From: Nissolia schottii
Taxonomy: Eukaryota > Streptophyta > Magnoliopsida > Fabales > Fabaceae
Length of the DNA: 64,000 nt
Direction of reading: 5' to 3'
Assembly: GCA_003254905.1 (NCBI GenBank)
Contig: QANU01055181.1
Span: 329,699 to 393,698, forward strand
The stretch's first letter is position 1. Each line of letters begins with the position of its first letter. The position numbers and the translations under genes were made by a program. This document shows positions 24,701 to 36,679 of the stretch, in pieces. A model generated the notes under the pieces. That model saw nothing but the letters and a program-made list of their open reading frames with translations. It had not been told where the DNA came from and ran no database searches.

Positions 24701-25090
24701 TAGCTCAACCGGTTGTGGTTGCTAATTCAATGATTTGGCTATATGGTGTGAACTGGTGGGGTATGCTTTTATTGGTTCAATCGTTGTTTCTTCTCTTGCA
24801 AGCATTTTTGACGATAGACCCGACCCACCCAGGCCCTAAACCCACGTTAGGGTGTACCACTCTAACAAATGGTTAACAATCACTTAAGTTGATTTTACAG
24901 TTAATGAAAGATTATAAAAGTAATTTATCTCTGGAATAGATAAATAATATTATATTTATTTATAAATTATAACTAATTGTATATTAAATAAACCCTCCAT
25001 GGTGAAAACAATCTGAAAGGCAGAATTCGTGAATTTACAGTGTGTGTTAGTTATTTTTAGTGGCGTAAGAAATGAATTGTGAAAAATATT
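24700..25090. other. Non-coding sequence upstream of the probable kinase-gene leader
   Basis: No gene or named repeat was recognised. Bases 24830-24870 contain CACGTTAGGGTGTACCAC, reminiscent of gypsy LTR ends but too short to call. Confidence 0.4.
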
Positions 25091-25420
25091 GAGTGAATAG
25101 GGTTAGTGTGTGTGTAATGGCCGCCTCAGTGAGAATTGCGGCAGCAAGACAAGGCCAAGTCCCATTCCAAATTCCAAATTCCAAATTCCAATAGCGGTCA
25201 GCTGAGGTCGTCCGTTACTCACTTCTCCAATTCCTCCCCTTGAACGCCGCCGTCGCCGACATTGGTTAGATACGGCATCAGCTCGCCCTCATCACAACCG
25301 AGCCACCTAGCATGTTTTCAAGCCTCTCCTCAGGTTTCCCCCCTTCCCTCTGAGCCATCAATTTCTGTTTACTGGCTTTGGTATTCAGTGCATGGATTAT
25401 TATTATTATTTTGTNTTAGG
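25091..25420 (+). promoter_or_regulatory. Possible 5' leader of the ABC1-kinase gene
   Basis: This is a GC-rich, CT-rich island (GCCGCCGTCGCCGACATTGG, then CGAGCCACC and TTTCCCCCCTTCCCTC) in AT-rich surroundings, with three ATTCCAA repeats at 25157-25183. Such composition is typical of plant 5' leaders and the first coding bases. The kinase gene has a splice acceptor just before its ATG at 29311 (TTTGCAG, ending 29303), so its mRNA needs an upstream leader exon. This island, or the CT-rich stretch near 28370-28490, is a candidate. The link is inferred only. One ambiguous base lies at 25415. Confidence 0.3.
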
Positions 25421-26249
25421 AACAAGTTGGTGATTTACTTTCTAAACAATTTACAATGTATGCTAGATTTGGGCCTTAGATTGATGAGATTTCCTCAATG
25501 ACTTTTGTATTGATTGAGAGCTTATTGGAGAGGTTAGGTATCTGTTGCCTCCATTTATCGCTAGCTCTCTTCTTTTCTTTACCTCAACTTTTCCAGTTGA
25601 TAGCTGGAGGGACGCTGCACCTGGTGGCTTTAGCTACCTCACTTAAGCTCCTGTTAATTCTCTCCACCCCCGTAATATGAAATCACTCTTCTCCCTGGGT
25701 CGACATACTTATCGCTTACAGTAATATACCGAGATACTGAATCAGTAAAGGAAAACAAAATTAGAATGCTTCTATAACTTCCTCTTCCTCAGGTTAAGGC
25801 ATGTGTGTCTCTTCTAGGTACATATGCCATGGTTGTGATTGTTTGGGCCTCAATGCAAGCCATTGATGGTGGCTATTCCAGCATGACTTGCTACAAAAGG
25901 AAATGCCATAGGCATAACAACTGTTACCTTCTAACAGAAATATGTAACAACAAGTTCCCCATATAGCATTTAAGCAATGTAAGACATCTGATTATTGTTG
26001 TTTAAAGCATATTATTATATTAATATCCTTCCAATATTTTTTAATTGATGCATAAGTGTATACACAAGCTGCCCCAACAAACATAGTTTCTCATATAATT
26101 TTATAGATTCTTCCTTTATTTTTATGTTTACCACAACACTACTCTTTGTATATATTGTCTTAATATTGCCTTAGTTTACTCCTTATAATTTTTCCATAAA
26201 AGAAATTTAAAGATATGATTTTACAATGTGGATTAATGACTGAATAAGT

Positions 26250-26740
26250 AAGGATGTAAACCATATGATTCAGGTGAGGTGGAGGAAATGTTGGAGTGTT
26301 TTAGGTGTTCTTTGTGATAAGAGAGTACTTCTCAAGCTTAAAGGAAAATTTTACCGCACGGCTATAAGAACAAGAATGTTGTATGGTACAAAATGATGGG
26401 CAATAAAAAGCCAACAAGAAAATAAACTTATTGTGACAGAGATGAGGATGCCGCAATTGATGAGTGGACAAGCTAGAATTAAGAACAATTGTGTTAGAAA
26501 AATGTTGGGATATTGCCTATTGTGAAAAAGATGGTAGAATTTTTCCTTAGGTGGTTTGCACATGTGTTGAGAAGGCATATAGATGCCCTAGTTAGGATAG
26601 TAGATTAGATGGAAGGTAATCCAATAGCTAGAGGTAGATGGAGTTCTAAATAAACCATGGATGAAACTATTGAAAGAGATCTAGTTGTTAATGGTTTGAA
26701 AGTTAATATGATTTATGATTTGTTGTTGTGATTGAATTAG
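26250..26740 (+). mobile_element. RTE-type LINE fragment, highly decayed
   Basis: Collinear with the better copy at 27420-27926: AGGTGGAGGAAATG, GTTCTTTGTGATAAGAGAGT, CAAGCTTAAAGGAAAATTTT, ACCGCACGGCTATAAG, GAGATGAGGATGCCGCA, GGTGGTTTGCACATGTG, CCAATAGCTAGAGGTAG and a short TTG tail near 26728. Many stops and deletions. It contains the uninterrupted ACCGCACGGCTATAAG site at which the gypsy LTR split the minus-strand copy. Confidence 0.65.
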
Positions 26741-27085
26741 AAAGGATACTAATTTTTAATATAGGGCCAATAATTGGCTCGAAAAAAGAAAATAATTTTT
26801 TCTATAAAGTTTTTACTTGTTTAGACGATTCCGTTGAGAAACAAATAATGTATTCAGCTGAGGTACTGAAATAATTAGGGACCTGATCTGTCAAATTTTA
26901 GTTCCAAATGGCGGAACTGGTTCAAGTTTTACAACTTTAACTAATGTTATATATGCATTGAATTGCATTTATTTTTCTCCAAGTAAAATGTAGATTTACA
27001 TATGCAACCTTTTTCTTTTGTTTGAAGTTGATGTTTATCTTCTTTCTTTTTAAGTCTTTTTTGTCATTTTCCTGGGGTCATAATT

Positions 27086-27926
27086 TCTGTTAGAGATACA
27101 AAACCAATTTTGTGCCGTTACGTAGTAGCTTAAGCCCCCAATGCATGCTTTTCATGGATGACATTGTTTTGGTGGGAGAGTCGAGAGAAGAGTTAAATGG
27201 AACGTTAGAACTATGGAGACAAGCGTTGGAAACACACGGTCTTCGTATAAGCAAAAGTAAGACCGAATATATGGAATGTAGGTTTAATAAGAGGCGTGCA
27301 AATCCATACCTAGAGGTGAAAATTGGAGATGATCCTATACCATGTGTCACAAGGTTCAAGTACCGTGACTTCATTATCCAAAATGATGGAGAGATAGAGA
27401 TGTTAATCATAGGATCCAAGCTGGGTGGATGAAATGGAGGAGTGCATCAAGAGTTCTATGTGATAGAAAAGTGCCACTCAAGCTTAAGAGAAAATTTTAC
27501 TGCACAGCCGTAAGACCAGCAATGTTATTAGTAAAAAGTCAACAGGAGAATAAATTCACTATTGCGGAAATGAGGATGCTATGGTGGATGTGTGGACACA
27601 CTAGACAAGATACGATTAGGAATGATTGCATTAGGGAGAAGGTCAGGGTAACACCTATAGTACAAAAGATGGTAGAATCGCGACTTAGGTGGTTTGGACA
27701 TGTGAGGAGAAGACTATTAGAAGCCCCAGTGAGGAGAGTAGATCAAGTGATGAGTAACTCATTAGCTAGAGGTAGGGAGAGACTTAGAAAAACTATAGAA
27801 GAAACTGTTAGAAGAGATTTAAAAGTAAATGAGTTACATGAAAATATGGCCCTTGATAGGACATTATGGCGTCGCTTGATCCATGTCGCCGACCCCACGT
27901 AGTGGGATAAGACTGTTGTTGTTGTT
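27086..27926 (+). mobile_element. RTE-type LINE, 3' end of the reverse transcriptase and TTG tail
   Basis: The 5'-truncated copy starts inside the reverse-transcriptase domain. The active-site region reads CMLFMDDIVLVGESREELN, where the usual motif is FADD, so the catalytic box is altered in its second residue. KTEYMECRFNKRR follows. Just after DGEIE the frame shifts. A second frame (27429-27902) continues WRSASRVLCDRKVPLKLK, MRMLWWMCGHTRQD, SRLRWFGHVRRR and DRTLWRRLIHVADPT with a stop, which is the usual RTE C-terminus. The sequence ends CCCACGTAGTGGGATAAG and then TTG repeats at 27910-27926, the tail by which plant RTE elements are recognised. The segment between AMLL and VKSQQ is also short compared with the family. 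Dead copy. Confidence 0.8.
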
Positions 27927-27929
27927 GTC

Positions 27930-29302
27930 CGTAGTAGCTTTAGCTTTTAAGAGAGTTGGTTATTGCTATAGTATTAGAGCCTAATGATTAGGTTGTCAGG
28001 ACTTCAATTCTTCCCCTATTAATCTAAATAAAAGTTGTATTTCTGCACTGTTTTAATTGGGTCTTATTATTGTTTTTTCAAGCCCAAAGGATTCTTGTAT
28101 CGTTTTTTTTTTTGGATAAAAGAATAATTCATTAAGACTCGAAGAGAAATTACAAAAAGAGGATATGAGATCCTCTATATAGAAAATCAGAAACCAAGCT
28201 ATAGAAGGTTAACAAGACTTCTTGTATCTTGCGCAAGGGGTTGTGTTGGAGATATAAAATCAATGTATGCGTTAAGGAGCGTTTTGATTGACAATTTCTT
28301 AGTTTCCTGTAGGGGAATCGGGCTAAGTTGTATGATTCCTCATATTCACCTTAGCATAGCGCAGCTCGATAGTCACATCTGCAACCCTTCTTCACCCTCT
28401 ACCTGGTTTTCTCTTGCATCTCTTCAAGTGCCGTTGTCATCACCGTCTTTTTTGCCCCTTCAGTCTTCACCCAGATATGGACAAGTAATTCTTTAATTAG
28501 TGGAATAATCTTTTCTGATTATTAATATCGATATCCTTTCTACTGCTAATAAGGCTAATTGACAGTTTTTTTTTGTAGAGATGGAAATTTTGAAATTTCA
28601 ATTGATTTTTGGAGTTTGGAATAGTTCATTTATGAGATATGTCAGTTTTCTTCTTTTTTTTTGGGGGTGGGGGACTTGGGAGTTGTTGTTTGAGGATATA
28701 GACTATTGGTGGAACTATTAAGAAGGACTTATATTTGAATGAGTTTTCTACAGATATGGTCTACAATAGAACACAGCGATGTTTGATTCATGTAGTTGGC
28801 CCCATCATGTGGGAACATGCTTTATTGTTGTTGTTGCGCATATAATAAATATTAGTTTCTTTGAGTTGTTGCACTGCATTACTGATGATAGTTCATTTTT
28901 AAGATCAGATTACATCCCAAATAGTGTGTGGTATTTGTTATCTTTTGTTGTTGGAAGAAACCAAAATAACTGTTGATTTCGTTGTATTTTTGTGGATAAA
29001 TTAAGACTGACTTAAACCGCTCGGCCACTGAGCAGTGGAGATCATTTACATTTTAATTTTTGTATTAGGTGAGTTTTCAACCACTTGGTGCCTTTGGAGG
29101 AATTGACATTTAGTACTTATGTATAATTTACTGCTTGCCTACCTGTGTGCCTTTTGCGGTTAGAAGAATTGAAAAGAAGCCATTGTAGGCAGTAGGGCCA
29201 AAGGAATGCTTTTTACTGTAGTCATAGGATAAAACGCTTGGCAGTATAATCTTTTTGTGTGATTTAAACAGTGTTGCAATTGACATAATTTTTTGCTTTG
29301 CA
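27930..29302. other. Presumed leader/intron sequence before the kinase ATG
   Basis: Apart from the RTE tail fragment there is no recognisable gene. A CT-rich segment (about 28370-28490: CTTCACCCTCTACC, TTGCCCCTTCAGTCTTC) ends at ATATGGACAAG followed by TAATTC and could be another leader exon. The region ends in TTTTTTGCTTTGCAG at 29303, a good splice acceptor eight bases before the kinase ATG. Confidence 0.35.
28690..28840 (+). mobile_element. RTE-type LINE, short 3' tail fragment
   Basis: About 150 bp match only the last part of the RTE protein and tail: GAAGGACTTATATTTGAATG, ATGTTTGATTCATGTAG, GGCCCCATCATGTGGGAAC and TTATTGTTGTTGTTG. A third insertion of the same family within 3 kb. Confidence 0.6.
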
Positions 29303-29310
29303 GATTTTTG

Positions 29311-30907
29311 ATGCTTGGAAATATAGGGAGAGCTGCTCAATCTATTCTTAGAATCCATAGAAACAGATATCAGGAAGTGAGTAGAAATGGGGCTTTTGTC
29401 TCCACTGGACCTAATATCAATCACTGCAGGGTGTATATGGGATATAAGTTTGCTAGTGAAGCGCATAGGTCATTCTTGTCTCATGGGACTAGAGAAAACA
29501 TTCGCAATTGTTGTATTTTCAGGAACTACTCTGTAACACCGGCACCTAATGCAGCTGCACATAATTCTCAAATAGCTTGGAAATTGCTGTACAAAAAGTA
29601 TTCTTCCAATGGTTACAGTGCATCTACCTCAATAGGTGTGATTGCTAAAGCAGTGAGCCTGACTTTGGCTCGTTATTATTTGCTAGTCCCCAGTATTTTT
29701 TCATTAAGATGTGGAGAACTAGCATTGTGCCGGCCAAGAAATTGGCCAGATGTAGAACGATACCCATCGCAGAATGCTTTATATATGTGTGCACAAGAGG
29801 GATACAATCACATGTTTGTGTTTGCATCAGTTTTAGTAGAAGGCCTTGTCTTGTTTGCAAGAGCTATTTATCTAGCAATATTATTCTCTCCAAGCATTCT
29901 GATGGCACCCCTTGCAGATTATTTTGGACTGGAGTTCAGGAAAGTTTGGCTCCTTGTAGTTCATCGTACACTAGAAAGAGCAGGCCCAGCATTCATAAAA
30001 TGGGGTCAGTGGGCTGCTACACGACCTGATCTATTTCCTCGAGATTTATGTACAAAGCTTGCAGAACTTCATACCAAAGCTCCTGAGCATAGTTTTAGCT
30101 ACACAAAAAAAACTATAGAAACAGCATTTGGTCGAAAAATTTCTGAGATTTTTGATAACTTTGAAGAATTGCCTGTAGCATCAGGCAGTATAGCCCAAGT
30201 GCATCGTGCTTCGTTAAAATATCGTTACCCTGGTCAGAAGGCAAAGCCCCTGGTGGTTGCGGTAAAAGTTAGGCATCCTGGTGTGGGAGAATCAATTAGA
30301 AGGGATTTTGCAATCATCAATTTGGTGGCAAAATCTTCAAAGTACATTCCTGCACTGAATTGGTTAAGACTGGATGAAAGTGTGCAGCAGTTTGCAGTTT
30401 TCATGATGTCTCAAGTTGATCTTGCAAGGGAAGCTGCCAATTTGAGCCGCTTTATCTACAATTTCCGTCGCTGGAAGGATGTCTCTTTTCCTAAGCCTGT
30501 CTATCCACTTGTGCACCCCGCAGTTTTGGTGGAAACTTATGAAAATGGAGAATGCGTCTCACACTACGTAGATGAGCTTCAGGGTCACGAGGGGATCAAA
30601 AGTGCTCTTGCTCATATTGGGACTCATGCACTTCTGAAGATGCTACTGGTAACATATCTTTCATTTGCAAATTTTATGCCGTTTATATCTTGTGGTTGAT
30701 GATAGCATTGATTTCAACGCTTTCTTTTAGCATTTTTGGTTCATTATGTGTCATAAATGACAAATGATGATTACTGATGTGTCCTGAAATGAAGTAATCA
30801 CAAATCCAGCAACTGTGTATTCATGAATTTGGCAATAGACACTGGTTACTCAGGCTCATAAAGCTGTAACTGAAATGGTTTCTTGTTTGGTTGATGAATG
30901 TTTCAAG

Positions 30908-30944
<37 letters not shown>

Positions 30945-33900
30945 GTGCTATCTGTACGCATGAAAAAACCATGATAAAGAGCCATATAACATCATTTAGC
31001 AGTGCAGAAAGCTATGACCCAAGACCTAGTGGGGGCAAGTATTCATATATATATATATATATATATACACTTTAATAAGTGTGTTTGATCAAACTGAAAA
31101 GTCAGTACTGAAATTTTTAGTGATGATTTGTAATGTTTAAATTATTCCTGTGCAACATTTAGGATCCAACAGCAGTTACTGTGATAGAAAACACTTGTAC
31201 CTTTCCCATACGACATTTCATACTATTAATTTTTTGAACAGTCAAGTTATTAATGCTATGAAATATGTATCTCTCAAATTGGCATGCAGAGATTTTCCTA
31301 TTAGATATGCTAATAGATTAGTATGCCTTGATACATGTCTTTATCTCTTAGGACCTGCATGGTTTCTCTTGCCTTCTGCTTTAGAATATCGCCTCTCTTT
31401 GTAGTCTTTTTCTTTCTCATTAAGAAATTTCTTTCTGTTTAAAAAATATGCATCTCTCAGTTCGATGATTACTTGAAAAATTCAAGCAATTAATGGTTTG
31501 ATTTTTCTAAAAAAATTAACAAAACAAGAAAGCTATATAATTGCAATTTTCTTATTATGAAAATATTGAGCAATAAAATGTTATTTAGTTTTTATGTTAT
31601 CTTCTGCTTGTTTTTCATAAAAATATAGACCCTTAGTTTTCCATTAATAATGATCAACTCTTCGCTTAATAGAATTGCAATTTCCTTTGCTTGAAAAATT
31701 AAAGCAATAAAAATATTTTGTTTGTATATGTTATTTCGTGATTGTATTTCATGAAAATTTAGACCTTCCATTTCCATCAACAATATTGAAGTCTGAACTT
31801 CACTTTATAATTTTCATCTTGCCTTCGCGATTTAGCCGATGTTATTTCGTGCTTGTATTTCATAAAAATTTAGACCTTCTGTTTCCATCAACAATAATGA
31901 ACTCTGAACTTCACTTTATAACTGATCTTCTTAGCCTTTTTATGGTTTTTAGCTAATGTACATCTTTTTTTGACTTCACTTGTTTGATTATAGTAATCAT
32001 ATTGCGTCCTGTGTTTAGTATGAGTTAGAAGAAGCCTGGGTCCTTTCATAGTTTAAACTTGACTTGAGCATGATAAAGTTTTAGCTTCCAATACACTGAA
32101 ATATCTTCTTCAGGTGGACAACTTCATCCATGCGGACATGCATCCTGGAAATATCCTTGTTCGAGTGTCTCAGAGCAAGTCTCACAAACGTCTCTTCAAA
32201 TCAAAGCCTCATGTAGTTTTCCTTGATGTAGGCATGACTGCTGAGCTCTCTGGCAGTGACCGGGTAAATTTATTGGAATTTTTCAAAGCTGTTGCTTGCC
32301 GAGATGGTCGGACTGCTGCAGAGTGCACACTAATGTTATCAAAGCAACAGAACTGCCCAAATCCAAAGGCTTTTATTGAGGTAATTTATTCAACATACAA
32401 CTGTTTTTAGCTCGTGCGCACACACTCATGCTTGCGTGTGTGCATGTTTATCAGAAATCAATGTTATGTTCAACTCAGATGACTTATTGTGGTTTGTTTT
32501 GTGATATCGATTGTTGTGAGTTGTGCTACATAATATATTTTATGCATGCTAATATGGCGAGTTTCCTGGTTGATTGACACTGAATATAGAATTAACATTT
32601 AAATCCTTCTTGACTTTGTAGTTAGTCCATTGACATTGGCTTTTTACAGACTTTTAGATTTAATAAAGATACATGGGTTTTGTTTTTCTTTTCAAGTTCA
32701 TTTACATTGAACTCCTTGGATGTGATTTTGAGCCATCTTATACATTGGTTTTCCTTTGTTTTCTAACAGGAAGTGGAAGAGGCATTTAACTTCTGGGGCA
32801 CTGCAGAAAGTGACCTGATTCATCCTGCCGAGTGCATTGAGCAATTACTGGAGAAAGTCAGGCGTCATAGAGTAAACATCGATGGCAATGTTTGTACTGT
32901 CATGGTGACAACCTTGGTTCTTGAGGTAATTCTTTCTCATCTTTTTACCAAGCTCACTAATATGCGATATACCACTGTTTATTATGTGACTGAAATAATA
33001 GTTATTAAACCTGACCCGGCCAGGCCGGGTGGACCTGAAACCCGGTGACCCCGGTCATGAGACTGGACCAGTTCTTGTGTTGGATAGGACCTGCAGTTGA
33101 TCCGGTCAATGTAGGTGAAACCCGGTCAAAATGAACTGGCCGGGTTTAGTTGAACTGGTGCCATGTGACCTGCCCAAGAACCGTTACAAGTGAATTTTGA
33201 AAATAATTCCAAAACACTCATTAGCATGGTTTGAACTCAAGTCATCAAGGTTCTAAGTGTGCTCTACTACTAGAGAGCTACTCTTGTTGTTATATAATGT
33301 CGTAACTATTATATATATTCTATATTTATTAGAATTTAATTGTATTTTTATATATATAATTTCATAAAACTAAGAGTTTTAATTATTTTAGATCAAAAAC
33401 GTTAAATCATATAGAAATTTATATATAATAATTCAAAATAAATAAATCTATTTAATTAGTATTAGTATAAGGTTTTAATAATTATATATATTATACATTT
33501 ATTTCAATTAAATTTTAATTAAATATATTTATTTAATTAAATTCAGTTCAGTGAGTGACCCAGTGACCCATTAGTTGAACTAGTGACCCGAGGGAGTGAC
33601 CGAGTCAACCACCGGGCCGGGTTTAATAACTATGACTGAAATGTATGAGAAACACTAATGAAAATATATAGGCAGTGTTTGGTTGAGGGACAGAGACACG
33701 GGGACATAAAATTCTTGCATTTTTTGTACATCACTGAAGCTGAGACACGAGGGACACAATTTTGACTTGGTGAGATACGGAATTGGGTTTGGCAGGACAA
33801 TTTTTTTTGTTTTGTGGCTCTATCTCTGCAACCAAACGCTGCTATAGTAGATTCAGAACCCTCCTTCCCACATAGGCTAAAGGTAATACTGTTATTTGTT

Positions 33901-34180
33901 CCTTATTATTGAGTGTTCACACAGTTCCATCACAACTCAATTTTCTTCATTTTTCTCTCTTCTACTTTATCCTTTTTCATCTGCTGTCCTGATGCTATAT
34001 GTGTAAGATCTGTTCTCAATTTTTTTTGGTGAGTAACTTTTGCATTATGTAATTTTGTAGGGTTGGCAGCGAAAGCTTGATCCTGGGTACAATGTGATGC
34101 AGACGCTGCAGACGGTGCTGCTGAGAGCTGATTGGGCAAAGTCTCTTTCTTACACAATTGATGGGCTCATGGCCCCTTGA
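29311..34180 (+). CDS. ABC1/UbiB-family atypical kinase (ADCK2-like), four coding exons
   Basis: The exons are 29311-30648, 32114-32380, 32770-32925 and 34061-34180. All have GT-AG borders in phase 0, giving 626 aa. The ATG at 29311 is the first in frame after a splice acceptor, so a leader intron is likely. The N-terminus is basic and Ser-rich, as in organelle targeting peptides. A hydrophobic span lies near residues 168-196. ABC1 hallmarks follow in order: the KxGQ motif FIKWGQWAATRPDLFP (about 228-243), the Ala/Gly loop VASGSIAQVHRA in place of a P-loop (about 290-301), VAVKVRHPGV with the nucleotide-binding lysine (about 318), the catalytic HADMHPGNILV (452-462), and LDVGM in place of DFG (483-487). 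All key residues are present, so the protein should be competent. The family supports ubiquinone or prenyl-lipid homeostasis in mitochondria and plastids. The KxGQ and ADCK2-like C-terminal layout suggest the plant group around Arabidopsis At1g61640, but that placement is from memory. Intron 3 contains two MITEs. The gene converges on the JmjC gene. Confidence 0.88.
30911..30942 (+). repeat. (TC)16 microsatellite in kinase intron 1
   Basis: An uninterrupted TC dinucleotide run of about 32 bases. An AT run follows at about 31046-31067 in the same intron. Confidence 0.9.
32997..33634. mobile_element. hAT-like MITE in intron 3 of the kinase gene
   Basis: The ends are AATAGTTATTAAACC (left) and, on the complement of the right end, CATAGTTATTAAACCCGGCC. 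They are flanked by a perfect 8-bp duplication, ACTGAAAT, at 32989-32996 and 33635-33642. The arms are rich in CCCGG/CCGGGT motifs and GTGACC repeats; the middle is AT-rich. No coding capacity. The terminal GTTATYAAA phrase is shared with the elements at 9136 and 9894, so they belong to one broad end family. Confidence 0.75.
33670..33843. mobile_element. Short MITE in intron 3 of the kinase gene
   Basis: The left end is GGCAGTGTTTGGTTGAGGGA; the complement of the right end is GCAGCGTTTGGTTGCAGAGA. Length is about 174 bp. TATA flanks both ends, so the true target duplication (TWA for a Harbinger-type element or longer for a Mutator-type one) cannot be decided. It lies 36 bp downstream of the hAT-like MITE. 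Confidence 0.6.
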
Positions 34181-36674
34181 GCAGCTTTGTTTGTTTGTTT
34201 GTTAAGGCTATTGAGAAACAATTTTGACGGGGACCGAAAACATGAGCCTTATTACTAAGGGCGTTATTACATTTGTCTTGGTTTGTTTGACTCCTTTTCA
34301 AAAACTCTATTTATCTGTCAATTTCCCCGTAGTTATTGCTCTGTGCATGAGCATCAATAAAAGGTTAATAAAGTGGTTAACATTTGCGGCTCCTACACTG
34401 TTGCGCACGCACAAAATGGTCAACATTTGATGCAAAAGCCGAAAATGGTCAACATTGGGGTCATGTGGTTAACTAAAGCCGAAATAATTTATTATTCCAT
34501 GTGATTGCTATTATAGGTTGGAGTAAAAGGTACAATTTAGAAGATTCTTTTGATCTCTCTTTTTCTCTCAAGCCTTTAATATCTTTCAGCAATGAATGGT
34601 TAGTATGGTGGGGTTATTTTGTATATTTCTAGTAACAAGTCGTGCTCTCTTCTCCTTGAGGACAGAATTTTGAACCAGTTCGAACATAATATTTGAGTAT
34701 AAATTTATTAACTTCCAAGTATATTTTTATTTAAAAGAGAAAGATACATGGCTTAATGTACTAGTAGTTATAAGCCTGTATTAAAGTATGTTTCTAAGTC
34801 GGCAATGCGACAATCAAATTTAGTGGTTGTGATATCACAATTTAACTGCATAATCTGTACTGCAAAACACAACATATCAAATAATGTGTTTTCATTTTCA
34901 ACTTTTTATTTTCATTCAATCATGCCTAAGTATAAGGTGTGGAACACGATGCATAGAAGGTTGCACATTTTAGCAGTTGCAACTTAAAGATGCACATTTC
35001 CTTTTTTATATGCTTATTTCCAAACCCTTTGAACCTCGCCACATTTCTTAGATCCACTTGGGTTTTGTAACGTGATGAGGTCGATCTTTTCTTCGGTATC
35101 CACTTCATTCATGCTTGTCCACCCAATAAGCCAGGGTTATTTGAAATGCGTATACACCCAAAACATCAGCACCAGATTTCCCAATGCCAAAATTGGAACT
35201 AAGACTAGCTAAATGACCCTTTTTAGATTCATGTCAACTTTTTCTGATTTCACCTGTCCGCACCTGAGTTGAAACTAGTTGCAAATGCATGTCTCTACAT
35301 AACTGATATGATCATGTCATATCATATGCCACCAATCAACCTTAATGGACGGTGGAAAGAATCACACCATCTGCATTATTTGAAGGATAGGCAAGAAGAA
35401 TTTAACCTTCGCTTGAATTTTGCAATCACCCTTCTTTTAAGTAGTGATTCAGTACCAAATATTATGACCAATTTATTAGGGGATTAATGATGATTAGTGA
35501 CCATTAACGAATAAAGTGTGACTTAGCCATGGCCCCAATGAAAGAGATATAAGGATGACATTCCTACAAAATCCTCTGAGTAATACATGGTAGAGGCTAG
35601 AGAACTACTTTGGGTTGTGGACTGAAAGGCTGAGGTCTAACCAAATCCCTTATAAACCAATTAAGGGACATAGTGAAAATCCTTCGGCCAAGAGTGATTA
35701 ATTCTTGTGTCGACACCACTAGTACAGGACACCCTCATGCTTCCCCGATCCCTTTCTTCCATCAGCTTAGTTTTTCCTTTGATTTAGGGAATCCTCTTCT
35801 CATAAGTAAGTACCAAAGTTTAGCTATTATGCAACAACCCCAAAACCTCTTCATAGTGTGTGATAACTTGTAAAGACTGGGAAAGGGACATGAACTTACA
35901 TGACGTTAGGCAAAGGCCAACCCATTCTCCTTGATAAATAAACCAAGAACCATAGGCAGAGGAGGACCTTCAGCAAATGATCAACACTCATGCCCAAAAC
36001 AATACGCCAACAAATCTCTTACTCTCAAAAAAAATAGACCACCACCATCATCTCCATCTCCATCTTGTTTCATCTTCTCCAAACACACTCCATAATCACT
36101 TCTCAAATCAAAAAATACCAACCGTGACTACGGTACAGAAGGTGTCTCACAAGAAATAGCTCTTGATCATCCCTAAAAGGGGTTTCATTGCTGGTTATGG
36201 TTGTTCACCTTATTCTAGTCTGCCCCAAAAGAGTTTCCTAAAATTGTCTTTATGCTCACAAACTTCATACCAAGCTTAAGAACCTTGAATCTATTATTTA
36301 TGGTTTAAACCACTCTTTGTATTTTTCTGGTTTAAATCAAGTACCAATCTACTCCCTTGAATTTATAACTAGCGAAAAAATATTCAAATTCAATAGATCA
36401 GAACAGGTGAAATTTAAAACAAACTGCTATTAATGGTAATGGTTTGAAATAAATAATTTCTTCTCTCACTGAATATTTTCAAATCTCTCTTCATTAAAAC
36501 AACTGAAGGAATATATACAGATCATAAATTTATTTCAAATTCAGGCAAGACATGGGTGTCAAAGCAGGCAAAAAAGGATAGGAACTGAAACTAATCAATT
36601 TAATAAGCACCTTGCTAGAACTAGAAGCTAGTTCTTAATGAGTTTGAGCATTAATCTATACAAAAAAAATGAAG
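34181..36674. other. Kinase 3' untranslated region and intergenic sequence
   Basis: The first few hundred bases, beginning with TTTGTTTGTTTGTT repeats, are the probable 3' untranslated region of the kinase gene; no unambiguous polyadenylation site could be chosen. The rest holds no recognisable gene. Bases 36620-36674 were probably part of the JmjC gene's 3' flank before the gypsy insertion. Confidence 0.45.
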
Positions 36675-36679
36675 ATATG

